Origin: Bacteroidota bacterium
Lineage (GTDB): Bacteria > Bacteroidota > Bacteroidia > Bacteroidales > Prolixibacteraceae
Length of the DNA stretch: 64,000 nt
Direction of reading: 5' to 3'
Assembly (NCBI GenBank): GCA_023251435.1
Contig: JAHEYU010000003.1
Coordinates: 132,665-196,664, forward strand
Under the pieces are notes generated by a model. That model saw only the letters and a program-made list of their open reading frames with translations. It had not been told where the DNA came from and made no database searches. A program made the position numbers and the translations under genes. Numbering within the stretch: the first letter of the stretch is position 1; every line of letters begins with the position of its first letter. Below, in pieces: positions 9,565 through 17,880 of this stretch.

Positions 9565-9630
9565 TGAGGGTCTGATTTCTAATTTAACGGTGTAAATATA
9601 AGGAATTAGATTCTAAAATAAATGTATCAT

Positions 9631-9650
9631 ATAACATGTATTACCAATAT
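9631..9650 (-). promoter_or_regulatory. Putative operator shared with the susC leader
   Basis: Read on the minus strand this is ATATTGGTAATACATGTTAT. Its core matches 16 of 18 positions of the sequence at 29956-29973 upstream of susC (consensus ATTGGTAWTACATGTTAY). It points toward murK, 67 bp from its start codon, inside the 251-bp spacer between the divergent murK and GH9-deacetylase genes. The shape (TGGTA ... TACATGTTA) recalls GntR-type operators, but no GntR regulator is in the window. Confidence 0.5.
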
Positions 9651-9815
9651 TTGTAAAATTCATTTAATACACTATTTTTGGTTCGTGTTTTGAATGACGC
9701 CTGAAGGTAAATATTTCTGTTTCGGAAGTATCTCTGATCAATTGATTTATATCTTTATTGGACGTAACTTTATTTTCTGATTTTCTGAATCTAAACCTGA
9801 AAAACTGATATCGCG

Positions 9816-12272
9816 ATGAAAAAACTTTTCCTGATTGGTATGATTTGTCTGATTTCTTTGGGGATTTCCGCTTCGGGAGTTATCCGGATCAATCAACTCG
9901 GTTATTTGCCAAATTCAGTGAAGGTTGCAGTTTTTATTTCTGATCAGAACGACGAACCTGCAAGCTTTCAGTTGATTGAAACACTTTCAGGAAAGATGGT
10001 TTTTGAAGGTAAAACGGAAGCTGCTGATGCGTCTGTTTGGGGACAAAAAAGTGCTTTCAGGCTGAATTTTAGCGCCTTCAGTAAGTCGGGCGGATATTTT
10101 CTGAAAGCCGAAAATGCAGTTTCACCTTCTTTTCGGATTGATGCTGATGTATATAAAGGTACAGCCGATTTTATCCTGAATTACATGCGCCAGCAGCGTT
10201 GCGGTTTCAATCCATACCTGAATGATTCCTGTCACCTCCACGACGGAATTATAGTCGATCATCCGACCCGCACCGGAGAGCGTATTGATGTGACAGGTGG
10301 CTGGCACGACGCATCTGATTATCTGCAATATACTACCACTTCAGCCAATGCAACTTACCAGTTGTTGTTTGCTTATCAGGAGAATCCAACCGCTTTTGGC
10401 GATCAATTTCAGGCCAACGGAAAGCCCGGAAGTAACGGAATTCCCGATATTCTTGACGAAGCCCGCTGGGGACTGGAATGGCTGATGAAAATGAATCCGG
10501 CAAAGAATGAAATGTACAACCAGATTGCCGACGATCGCGACCATGTTGGACTCCGTCTGCCAAATAAAGACAAAGCACAGTATGGATTGGGGCCACTGTT
10601 TCGTCCGGTATATTTTGTAACCGGAAAATCGCAGGGATTGGGCAAGCACAAAAACCGCTCTACCGGAGTTTCGTCAACTGCCGCCAAATTCTCTTCTTCT
10701 TTTGCATTGGGAGCATCCATTTTCAAAAATGTTGATCCGAAATTTGCCGCTCAAATGCTCGAAAAGTCGCACGAAGCCTGGGATTTTGCAAAATCAGATT
10801 TGGGAAATTTCCAGACAGCCTGCATGGTTTCTCCCTATTTTTATGAAGAAGATAACTACGTGGATGATATGGAACTGGCGGCTGCAACGATGATTCCGCT
10901 CGACAAACAGACTGATTTTCAGAAAGAAGCCAAATATTGGGGCGAACTGGAACCTGTAACTCCCTGGATGGAACTGAACCGTGGTCGTCATTACCAGTTT
11001 TATCCGTTTGTGAATCTGGGACATGCATTGCTGGCACGATCCAATGAACCTGCAATCGCCAAACAATTTGCCGGATTGATGAAACAAGGGCTCGACCAAT
11101 TGAAGAAATATGCGGGAAATGATCCTTTCCTGATTGGCGTTCCGTTTATCTGGTGCTCTAATAATCTGGTAGTTGCCGCCGCAACGCAGGCGAAATTATA
11201 CCGCAAAATAACCAGAGACAACAGTTACGAAGAAATGGAAGCTGCGCTCACCGACTGGCTTTTGGGCTGCAATCCGTGGGGAACTTCGATGATTTGCGGA
11301 CTTCCGGCTGGCGGCGATTATCCTGCAATACCACATTCGTCGCTCACTTATATCCTGAAAGAAACCACCACAGGCGGACTGGTCGATGGTCCGGTTTATT
11401 CGCATATTTACAAAAGCCTGATCGGTATTACTTTGCACGAAGCCGACGAATATGCTGAATTTCAAAACGGAAGGGCAGTCTATCACGACGACATGGGCGA
11501 CTATTCGACCAACGAACCAACGATGGATGGAACGGCCAGTTTGAGTTATTTGCTTTCGTCGCTCGAAGCAGAGGCAGATAAGCCAGTTGTTATTGATAAT
11601 CAGGGTGTTGTGGTCAGAATGAATCCGGAAGAGAAGAAAGTTTACCTTATTTTTTCGGCACACGAATATGCCGAAGGTGGAAAAGTGATTGCTCAAACGC
11701 TGAAAAAGAACAAGGCAAAAGCTTCATTTTTCTTTACCGGAACTTTTTATAACCATCCTGAAAATAAATCACTTATTCAGGATTTGATTGCCAGTGGACA
11801 TTATTTAGGAGCGCATTCCGACGCCCATTTGTTGTATGCCGACTGGACGAAACGCGATTCCACACTGGTTACTCAGCAACAGTTTGCGGACGACCTTAAA
11901 GCCAACTATCAAAAGATGACCGGTTTCGGAATTTCTCCTGAAAAGGCTTCCGTATTTTTGCCTCCGTACGAATGGTACAATGCCGAAAGTGTGGATTGGA
12001 GCCGCCAGATGGGATTAAAAGTGATTAATTTTACTCCCGGAATCCGCTCTAATGCCGATTACACAACGCCGGACATGAAAAATTACCGTCCGTCGGAAAC
12101 CATCATGAATGACATCAAAGATTTTGAGAAGAAAGATCCGAACGGGCTGAATGGCTGCATCATGCTGATTCATTTGGGAACAGCCCCTGAACGTACCGAT
12201 AAGTTTTACAACCGTCTGAACGACTTGCTGACTTTTTTAAAACGGAAGGGTTATGTGACAGAACGATTTTAG
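9816..12272 (+). CDS. GH9 glycosidase fused to a NodB-like polysaccharide deacetylase domain
   Basis: 818 residues. Signal peptide 1-20; cellulase-N immunoglobulin-like domain about 21-105; GH9 (alpha/alpha)6 domain about 112-590 with the Asp pair in DVTGGWHDASDYLQY (about 158-172) and a candidate acid Glu in TNEPTMDG near 570; NodB-like domain about 610-818. GH9 enzymes are mostly beta-1,4-glucanases but include exo-glucosaminidases. In the second domain the usual TFDDG motif reads IFSAHEYAEGG, while the metal-binding HSDAH motif is kept, so metal binding or activity may differ. It is divergent from murK and on the same strand as the following salvage genes. An aminoglycan substrate is an inference from context only. 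Confidence 0.85.
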   Translation: MKKLFLIGMICLISLGISASGVIRINQLGYLPNSVKVAVFISDQNDEPASFQLIETLSGKMVFEGKTEAADASVWGQKSAFRLNFSAFSKSGGYFLKAENAVSPSFRIDADVYKGTADFILNYMRQQRCGFNPYLNDSCHLHDGIIVDHPTRTGERIDVTGGWHDASDYLQYTTTSANATYQLLFAYQENPTAFGDQFQANGKPGSNGIPDILDEARWGLEWLMKMNPAKNEMYNQIADDRDHVGLRLPNKDKAQYGLGPLFRPVYFVTGKSQGLGKHKNRSTGVSSTAAKFSSSFALGASIFKNVDPKFAAQMLEKSHEAWDFAKSDLGNFQTACMVSPYFYEEDNYVDDMELAAATMIPLDKQTDFQKEAKYWGELEPVTPWMELNRGRHYQFYPFVNLGHALLARSNEPAIAKQFAGLMKQGLDQLKKYAGNDPFLIGVPFIWCSNNLVVAAATQAKLYRKITRDNSYEEMEAALTDWLLGCNPWGTSMICGLPAGGDYPAIPHSSLTYILKETTTGGLVDGPVYSHIYKSLIGITLHEADEYAEFQNGRAVYHDDMGDYSTNEPTMDGTASLSYLLSSLEAEADKPVVIDNQGVVVRMNPEEKKVYLIFSAHEYAEGGKVIAQTLKKNKAKASFFFTGTFYNHPENKSLIQDLIASGHYLGAHSDAHLLYADWTKRDSTLVTQQQFADDLKANYQKMTGFGISPEKASVFLPPYEWYNAESVDWSRQMGLKVINFTPGIRSNADYTTPDMKNYRPSETIMNDIKDFEKKDPNGLNGCIMLIHLGTAPERTDKFYNRLNDLLTFLKRKGYVTERF

Positions 12273-12294
12273 AAGGTGAGTGCTTTGTGTTCAG

Positions 12295-12341
12295 CCCAGT
12301 ATGGGCGATCCGCCAATTGGCGGATGGAAGCATGAACTGGG
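12295..12341. repeat. Nested palindrome after the GH9-deacetylase gene
   Basis: A perfect 18-bp palindrome, ATCCGCCAATTGGCGGAT at 12308-12325, sits inside an outer pair CCCAGT 12295-12300 / ACTGGG 12336-12341. There is no T-run, so it is a weak terminator candidate and more likely a REP-like element. Confidence 0.55.
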
Positions 12342-12389
12342 AAAAGATGTTTTTGAAAGATAAAGATTTGAGACAAAAGAGTGTTTAAA

Positions 12390-12973
12390 ACCTTATTTTT
12401 TTAAGGTAACCTTAGTAGAAAGTAATGAAATATGTAGTCAAACCTTATTACCTAATTTAATGAAAGTTGAGTATAATAACTTGTACACACATTTTGTGTT
12501 CACCACATTGCACCGATTGCCTTTGATTGCGGCGCAACATCGTGAAAGGATTGAGAAATACATGACAGGAATTGTAAAAAACAATGATAGTCATCTGTAT
12601 GCGATTTATGCAAATCCTGAACATGTACATTTTCTTGTCTCAAGATCACAAAAAATTTCGGAAGAAAGTTTGGCCACTTTGGTTGCTGACAGTTCAGAAC
12701 GATTTATTAATGAGAATAAACTGTGTCAGGGAAAATTTAAATGGCAGGAAACGTGTTCCGCATTTTCAGTATCAAAAGGAGATGTGGATAAAGTTTGTAA
12801 TTACATTCTGAACCAGCCGGAACATCATAAAAAAGTCACATTTATGGAAGAGTACGAGATTTTTTTGAAATTTTATCAAAAGACGATTCGGCCTCAATAA
12901 GTTAATAAGGTTAGAAAACCTGGAAAGCTGACTTTCTACTAAGGTGGCCAAATAGAAAATAAGGTAAAAAAAT
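12390..12973 (+). mobile_element. IS200-like/RAYT single-gene element with nested inverted repeats
   Basis: The transposase gene is framed by two perfect inverted-repeat pairs: outer ACCTTAGTAGAAAGT 12409-12423 against ACTTTCTACTAAGGT 12931-12945, and inner AACCTTATTA 12441-12450 against TAATAAGGTT 12903-12912. A further small hairpin (ACCTTA...TAAGGT, about 12390-12408) lies just outside on the left and another TAAGGT near 12960 on the right. The outer limits given here are approximate. This looks like an intact, possibly mobile HUH-type element inserted between the GH9 and transglutaminase-like genes. Confidence 0.7.
12460..12900 (+). CDS. IS200-like (Y1, HUH) transposase
   Basis: 146 residues, the usual size of single-domain Y1 transposases. 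N-terminal strand YTHFVFTTLHR; HUH motif as HVH in PEHVHFLV at about residues 52-59; catalytic Tyr candidate in KVCNYILNQPEHHKK near 113-127. No frameshift or stop interrupts it. Such enzymes cut single-stranded DNA at hairpins, consistent with the inverted repeats on both sides. No accessory TnpB is present. Confidence 0.88.
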   Translation: MKVEYNNLYTHFVFTTLHRLPLIAAQHRERIEKYMTGIVKNNDSHLYAIYANPEHVHFLVSRSQKISEESLATLVADSSERFINENKLCQGKFKWQETCSAFSVSKGDVDKVCNYILNQPEHHKKVTFMEEYEIFLKFYQKTIRPQ

Positions 12974-13048
12974 ACAAATGGTGATTGACCTTAGTTACGA
13001 ATTAAGAGAATATTGAGAAGAAAATAATTGATTGAATCTATACCATTT

Positions 13049-14530
13049 ATGATCACATTGAATCGATATTTTTTGTCATACCAATTTGTAAAAGCGATCA
13101 GATTATTGCTTTTTGGAGGTATTTATCTTTTGCTTTTGGGGTCCTGCAAAACTCCTCCGGAAAAGCCGTTCGATTTTTCAGGAATTGAAAAACTGGTGTA
13201 TTCCGGTGAACTGAAAAAGGCAGAATTGCTGGTAGATTCAATCAAGGCAACAGGCACTTTGAGCGAGACCAATTTGTATAAACTCGATTCGATGGTTGAT
13301 ATTGGTAATCGCATCAGAATCGATTTTGTGCGGACAGAAGCAGAAGTAAAAATACAACTCTCAAAATATTTTCCGGATTTGGATTCTGGCCTTTTAAATA
13401 AATGGGAAACTAAGCAAAAATTGGAAATGCGCCAGATCGACGGAGAGAAACGCTATTTCAAAAATGCAGTCGCCAACTTATTTCGACTTGATGATGAAGC
13501 CCGAAAATACAAAGAGAAGGTAGATGGCTTTCAGGTCGATTCGCTCGATCTGTTTCTGTTGGAACACACGCAAAAAATCATTTCTGAAACCAAGGTTTCA
13601 GGTGAAACAGTACTGCCGGTGCGAATGAAATTGACTTATTTAATTGATGTTGATGCAAATGCTGTTCCCGATGGGAAAATGATCCGCTGCTGGATGCCCT
13701 TTCCGAGGGAAAGAAATGCACGGCAGAATAATATCCGTCTGATTGGTTCTGACCCTGAAGAAGTGAAAATTGCCGGCAATGAGCATCTTCAACGATCGGT
13801 ATATATGGAAAAACGTGCTCAAAAAGATATGCCAACCATATTCAGGATTGAATTTGAAGTAGAAACTTCGGCCCAGTATTTTGATTTGAATCCGTCAGAT
13901 ATTAAACCGTACGATATTGAAAGTTCAATTTATAAAGAATATACAATTGAGCGGGCTCCGCAGATTGTTTTTGCCCCGAAAATAGAAAATCTGGCCAATC
14001 AGATTCTTGCTGGCGAAACCAATCCGCTAAACAAGGTTCAGAAAATATACAATTGGATCAGCGATTCTGTGCGCTGGGCCAGTGCGCTCGAATACAGCAT
14101 CATGCCCGATATTCCCGGTTATGTGATGGAAACCCGTCATGGCGATTGCGGCATGCAGACCCTGCTTTTTATGACTTTGGTGCGCTCAAAGGGCATTCCG
14201 GCGAAATGGCAAAGCGGTTGGATGTTGCATCCGGGTGAAGTAAATTTACACGACTGGTGCGAAGTGTATTTCGAAGGCGTCGGCTGGGTTCCGGTCGATC
14301 AGTCGTTTGGTTTGCAGGATAGCCCGGATGAGAAAATCCGAAATTTCTATCGTTCAGGAATAGATTCGTACCGCCTGATTGTGAACGATGATTATGGATG
14401 GAAATTATTTCCGGAGAAAAAATATCCGCGAAGCGAACCGTACGATTTTCAGCGCGGCGAACTGGAGTGGGAGGGAGGAAACCTCTATTTTGACAAGTGG
14501 AGCTGGGACATGGAAGTGGAATACAAATGA
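13049..14530 (+). CDS. Transglutaminase-like cysteine-protease-fold lipoprotein
   Basis: 493 residues from the first ATG at 13049 (an upstream TTG at 13028 is possible). Lipoprotein signal LLLLGSC near residue 33. The C-terminal third is a transglutaminase core: Cys in RHGDCGMQTLLFM, His in NLHDWCEVYFEG and Asp in WVPVDQSFG complete the triad. The N-terminal half is helical, with a middle beta domain. Such proteins are mostly periplasmic peptidases or uncharacterised; in this setting it could process muropeptide stem peptides, which is inference. It follows the IS200-like element. Confidence 0.8.
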   Translation: MITLNRYFLSYQFVKAIRLLLFGGIYLLLLGSCKTPPEKPFDFSGIEKLVYSGELKKAELLVDSIKATGTLSETNLYKLDSMVDIGNRIRIDFVRTEAEVKIQLSKYFPDLDSGLLNKWETKQKLEMRQIDGEKRYFKNAVANLFRLDDEARKYKEKVDGFQVDSLDLFLLEHTQKIISETKVSGETVLPVRMKLTYLIDVDANAVPDGKMIRCWMPFPRERNARQNNIRLIGSDPEEVKIAGNEHLQRSVYMEKRAQKDMPTIFRIEFEVETSAQYFDLNPSDIKPYDIESSIYKEYTIERAPQIVFAPKIENLANQILAGETNPLNKVQKIYNWISDSVRWASALEYSIMPDIPGYVMETRHGDCGMQTLLFMTLVRSKGIPAKWQSGWMLHPGEVNLHDWCEVYFEGVGWVPVDQSFGLQDSPDEKIRNFYRSGIDSYRLIVNDDYGWKLFPEKKYPRSEPYDFQRGELEWEGGNLYFDKWSWDMEVEYK

Positions 14531-14761
14531 GTTCCAGGTTTCAGGTTCAAAGTTCCAGGTTGAAAAAGAGCTTTGAATGAAGGATTCTGGTGAAAAGAGC
14601 TGCATCCTTTGCAGTTCCGCTTCAGCGAACGGATTTTGTTTAAAATTGAAAAAGAAAAATTTGTATGCGACAAGAGTTCATTAAATAGAAAACATAAATT
14701 AAAAATCGAAAAGGCTTTCGACAACGGGCAAACTTGAAACTTGGAACCTGAAACTTTGAAC
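14531..14761. repeat. 31-bp inverted repeat flanking a 169-bp spacer
   Basis: 14531-14561 and 14731-14761 match in inverted orientation at 26 of 31 positions; both are built from GTTTCAGGTTC/GTTCAAAGTT-type words. The right copy ends ten bases before the symporter start at 14772. Between them lies a member of the TATCCTTTGC repeat family (14603-14633) and no gene. Confidence 0.65.
14603..14633. repeat. Dispersed repeat family, copy 1
   Basis: CATCCTTTGCAGTTCCGC followed by TTCAGCGAACGGA. It shares its word order with the copies at 21124-21158 and 26289-26324 (ATCCTTTGC, about 6 variable bases, CTTYAGCG, RACRGA). Confidence 0.6.
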
Positions 14762-14771
14762 TAATATAGAG

Positions 14772-16244
14772 ATGAGCATAACCATTGTATTTTTTGTCAT
14801 TCTGACTTTTTTCGGCATGTTGATGGCGGTTTCATATTTCACCTCGAAAAATGTGACCAGCGAGACTTTTTTTACCGGAAACCGTACCTCTCCCTGGTAC
14901 CTGGTGGCTTTTGCCATGATCGGGACAACCATTTCAGGAGTAACATTTATTTCGGTTCCGGGCGAAGTTGGTAATTCCGGCTGGACTTATCTTCAGTTTT
15001 TACTTGGGAATTTCGTTGGTTACTGGATTGTTGCTCTGGTACTTGTTCCGCTTTATTATAAATTGCAGTTGGTTTCCATTTATACATACCTCGATCAGCG
15101 TTTTGGCGTTCGATCCTATAAAACCGGTTCGTTCTTTTTCCTGGTTTCGCAAACCATCGGAGCTTCGTTTCGCATGTATCTGGTTGCCGGTGTGCTGCAA
15201 ATCGCTTTCTTCGACGCTGTTGGAATCCCTTTCTGGGCAACGGTCATGTTCACCATTTTTATGATTTGGGTTTATACCTTTCGCGCCGGAATTAAAACCG
15301 TGGTATGGACCGATTCGCTGCAAACATTGTTTATACTTGGTTCAGTCGGACTGACGATTGTGATTATTTCATCGCAATTGAACATGAGCATGGGTGAGAT
15401 GGTGAAATCCATTGAGCAGCATCCGTACAGCGACATGTTCGACTGGGACTGGCGTTCGAAAACCAACTTTTTTAAGCAGTTTTTTGCCGGACTTGGAATC
15501 GTAATTGTGATGAATGGCTTGGACCAAAATATGATGCAGAAAAGTTTGACCTGCAAAAACAGGAAGGACGCGCAGAAAAATATTTACTGGTTTAGTTTTG
15601 CCTTCATCATTGCCAACCTGCTTTTCCTTTGCCTGGGAGTGATGCTTTATATTTTTGCACAACAGAAAGGCATTGCCCTTCCAACCAAAACCGACGATTT
15701 GTTTCCGATGCTTGCTTTGCAGCATTTTGGCCTGATCACCGGAATACTGTTTTTGCTGGGCATTGTTTCTGCTGCCTATTCGAGTGCTGACTCGGCGCTG
15801 ACTGCCCTGACCACAGCTTTTTGCATCGACTTCCTGAATGTCGATCCGAAAAATCCGGACAGCAAACCGAAACGCTTCAAAGTGCACATTGCCTTTTCTA
15901 TACTCATGTTTTTGGTGATACTTCTATTCTGGTTTATCAACAACGACAGTGTGGTCACAGCAGTTTTTAAAGTGGCAGGATACACGTACGGGCCGCTGCT
16001 GGGACTTTTTGCTTTCGGAATCCTGACAAAAAAGCAGATTCACGACCGGTACGTTCCCATCCTAGGATTGCTTTCACCTGTAATTACTTATATCATCAAT
16101 ATTAATTCAGAAGCATGGTTCGGTGGCTACAAATTCGGTTTCGAATTGTTGCTCCTGAACGGCTTAATCATGTTCACCGGACTACTCATTTTAACCAAAA
16201 AATCAAACCATGATAAAAACAACACAACGTTACCTCGCGCTTGA
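14772..16244 (+). CDS. Sodium:solute symporter (SSS family), candidate MurNAc/amino-sugar transporter
   Basis: 490 residues with about 13 hydrophobic helices and SSS hallmarks: early GNRTSPWYLVAFAMIGTTISG, middle FRAGIKTVVWTDSLQTLF, and GIVSAAYSSADSALTALTTA (about 335-354) holding the sodium-site serines. Inner membrane. The next gene, a membrane acyltransferase, starts 35 bp before this gene stops, so the two are probably translationally coupled. Tannerella forsythia uses an inner-membrane transporter (MurT) next to MurK/MurQ; the same job here is inferred from neighbours. Sialic acid or other sugars remain possible. Confidence 0.85.
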   Translation: MSITIVFFVILTFFGMLMAVSYFTSKNVTSETFFTGNRTSPWYLVAFAMIGTTISGVTFISVPGEVGNSGWTYLQFLLGNFVGYWIVALVLVPLYYKLQLVSIYTYLDQRFGVRSYKTGSFFFLVSQTIGASFRMYLVAGVLQIAFFDAVGIPFWATVMFTIFMIWVYTFRAGIKTVVWTDSLQTLFILGSVGLTIVIISSQLNMSMGEMVKSIEQHPYSDMFDWDWRSKTNFFKQFFAGLGIVIVMNGLDQNMMQKSLTCKNRKDAQKNIYWFSFAFIIANLLFLCLGVMLYIFAQQKGIALPTKTDDLFPMLALQHFGLITGILFLLGIVSAAYSSADSALTALTTAFCIDFLNVDPKNPDSKPKRFKVHIAFSILMFLVILLFWFINNDSVVTAVFKVAGYTYGPLLGLFAFGILTKKQIHDRYVPILGLLSPVITYIININSEAWFGGYKFGFELLLLNGLIMFTGLLILTKKSNHDKNNTTLPRA

Positions 16245-17322
16245 CGTATTGCGCGGCATGACCGTCGCCCTGATGATTTTAGTGAACACTCCCGGAAGTT
16301 GGGCACATATTTATGCCCCGCTGAAACACGCGGCCTGGCACGGATGCACACCAACCGATCTGGTTTTTCCGTTCTTTCTTTTTGTGGTCGGGGTTTCCAT
16401 GTTTTTCTCGTTTTCAAAATACAACAACTCATTAAATACCGAATCGCTCCTGAAAATCGGCAAACGAACTCTGCTCATTTTTGCCATTGGTTTATTCCTG
16501 AACTCGTTTCCGCAGTGGGCAACCGATTATTCCAAACTGCGCATTCTGGGCGTGTTGCAGCGGATCGCACTTGCCTACGGTATTGGCGCTGTGATTGTGT
16601 TGGCTTCTCCCCGGAAATATCTTCCATACATCGGAGGCACCATTCTTTTGTTTTACTGGGGACTGATGTACTATTTCGGAGGTGCAGAGCAGTTTTCGCT
16701 TGAAGGAAATGCCACCATTCCATTCGATACAGCTGTTTTGGGTGCGGATCATCTTTACAAAGGCTTCGGAATTCCATTCGATCCGGAAGGATTGTTGAGC
16801 ACCATTCCGGCGATTGTAACCGTAATTATTGGCTATTTGATTGGTTCTGTGGTAAAAGACACCGAAAAGAAATCGGTACCGAAAAAACTGGTTCTGTTTG
16901 GCGCTGCAGCCATCGTTGCAGGTTTGATCTGGGGATTGGTTTTCCCGATCAACAAACCCATCTGGACCAGTTCGTATGTGCTTTACACCGCTGGTTGGGC
17001 TTGTTTGGTTTTATCATTGCTCATCTGGGTAATCGACCTGAAAGGCTATTCGAAATGGACCTCGTTTTTTGTCGTTTTCGGCATGAACCCGCTGTTCATT
17101 TTTGCCCTCTCCGGATTGTGGGCTAAAATCTTTGGGCGATTGATTCATTTTACCGATCCTGATGGAAAAGTAATAAGTGGATCAGCCAAACTGTACCGCG
17201 ATGTTTTTCTGCCAATGGCTGGCGAATTGAATGGTTCGTTGTTGTTTGCCATTTCGCATGTGCTGGTTTTCTGGCTGATCGGCTATGTGTTGTACAAAAA
17301 GAAGATTTTTATAAAAGTATAA
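16210..17322 (+). CDS. HGSNAT/NagX-like multi-spanning membrane acyltransferase
   Basis: 370 residues, about 10 transmembrane helices. N-terminal signature RYLALDVLRGMTVALMILVN, then WHGCTPTDLVFPFFLFVVG with a conserved His region, as in heparan-alpha-glucosaminide N-acetyltransferase and bacterial NagX/DUF5009 relatives. The human enzyme moves acetyl from cytosolic acetyl-CoA to glucosamine on the other side of a membrane. Overlapping the SSS symporter gene by 35 bp suggests it acts on the transported amino sugar, for example by N-acetylating periplasmic glucosamine made by deacetylases. This role is inference. Confidence 0.82.
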   Translation: MIKTTQRYLALDVLRGMTVALMILVNTPGSWAHIYAPLKHAAWHGCTPTDLVFPFFLFVVGVSMFFSFSKYNNSLNTESLLKIGKRTLLIFAIGLFLNSFPQWATDYSKLRILGVLQRIALAYGIGAVIVLASPRKYLPYIGGTILLFYWGLMYYFGGAEQFSLEGNATIPFDTAVLGADHLYKGFGIPFDPEGLLSTIPAIVTVIIGYLIGSVVKDTEKKSVPKKLVLFGAAAIVAGLIWGLVFPINKPIWTSSYVLYTAGWACLVLSLLIWVIDLKGYSKWTSFFVVFGMNPLFIFALSGLWAKIFGRLIHFTDPDGKVISGSAKLYRDVFLPMAGELNGSLLFAISHVLVFWLIGYVLYKKKIFIKV

Positions 17323-17820
17323 AAGCCCCCTTCTTATTATTTCTGGTTCGACTAGCTCACCAACCGGAGAAAGATTGGGCGTCGGTATTTGAACGACATC
17401 AAAAATAGTCAAAGTGCCTTTAGGCACGCAATATTTATAGAAACACATCGACAAGACAATTAACAGCGTGCCTTTAGGTATGCGATACAAAATAAGATAA
17501 TGCAATTAACTATTGAAAATCAATATCTGTTTGCCCAGTCTCGATAAGAGTTCGGCGAAAAGGCAGGTTTTGTCCCTAAAGGGACAACCGATTCTTTTTC
17601 TTGTCCTTTTTCCATAAATATTTCATCCCTAAAGGGATCGCTGGAAATTTTCGCCCAGAAAGGGCATAATATAATAGCCCGGGGGTAGTGACGAAGGAAC
17701 GCCGCCCCGGGTTCAGGAAGCGACATCGAAGCCGTTCGCGGTAAAAATTAATATGAGTAAAAGCCTTACTCCGGACGGAACAGAAACATAAATGTTCAGA
17801 AACAAAAAACAATTATAATA
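17323..17820. repeat. Palindrome-rich gene-free spacer
   Basis: About 500 bp without a gene. It holds a run of short palindromes: 17414-17427 (GTGCCTTTAGGCAC), 17572-17585 (GTCCCTAAAGGGAC), 17625-17638 (ATCCCTAAAGGGAT), 17653-17665, and CCCGGGG 17678-17684 against CCCCGGG 17705-17711. A 14-mer AATATTTATAGAAA at 17430-17443 recurs at 46924-46937. The style matches the block at 37423-37615. No promoter could be assigned. Confidence 0.6.
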
Positions 17821-17880
17821 TTGAAAACGAATCAAATAAATAGAAATCCATTGAGCTTTTGGGACCCAATAAAATCCAAA

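Noticed and set aside
9816..12272. GH9-deacetylase fusion as an assembly or frameshift artefact
   Set aside because: The frame is continuous across the junction with a normal linker and no compressed repeat at the joint.
15369..15887. 172-codon open frame on the minus strand
   Set aside because: It lies wholly inside the symporter gene in another frame, has no family-like motifs and is explained as a shadow of that gene.
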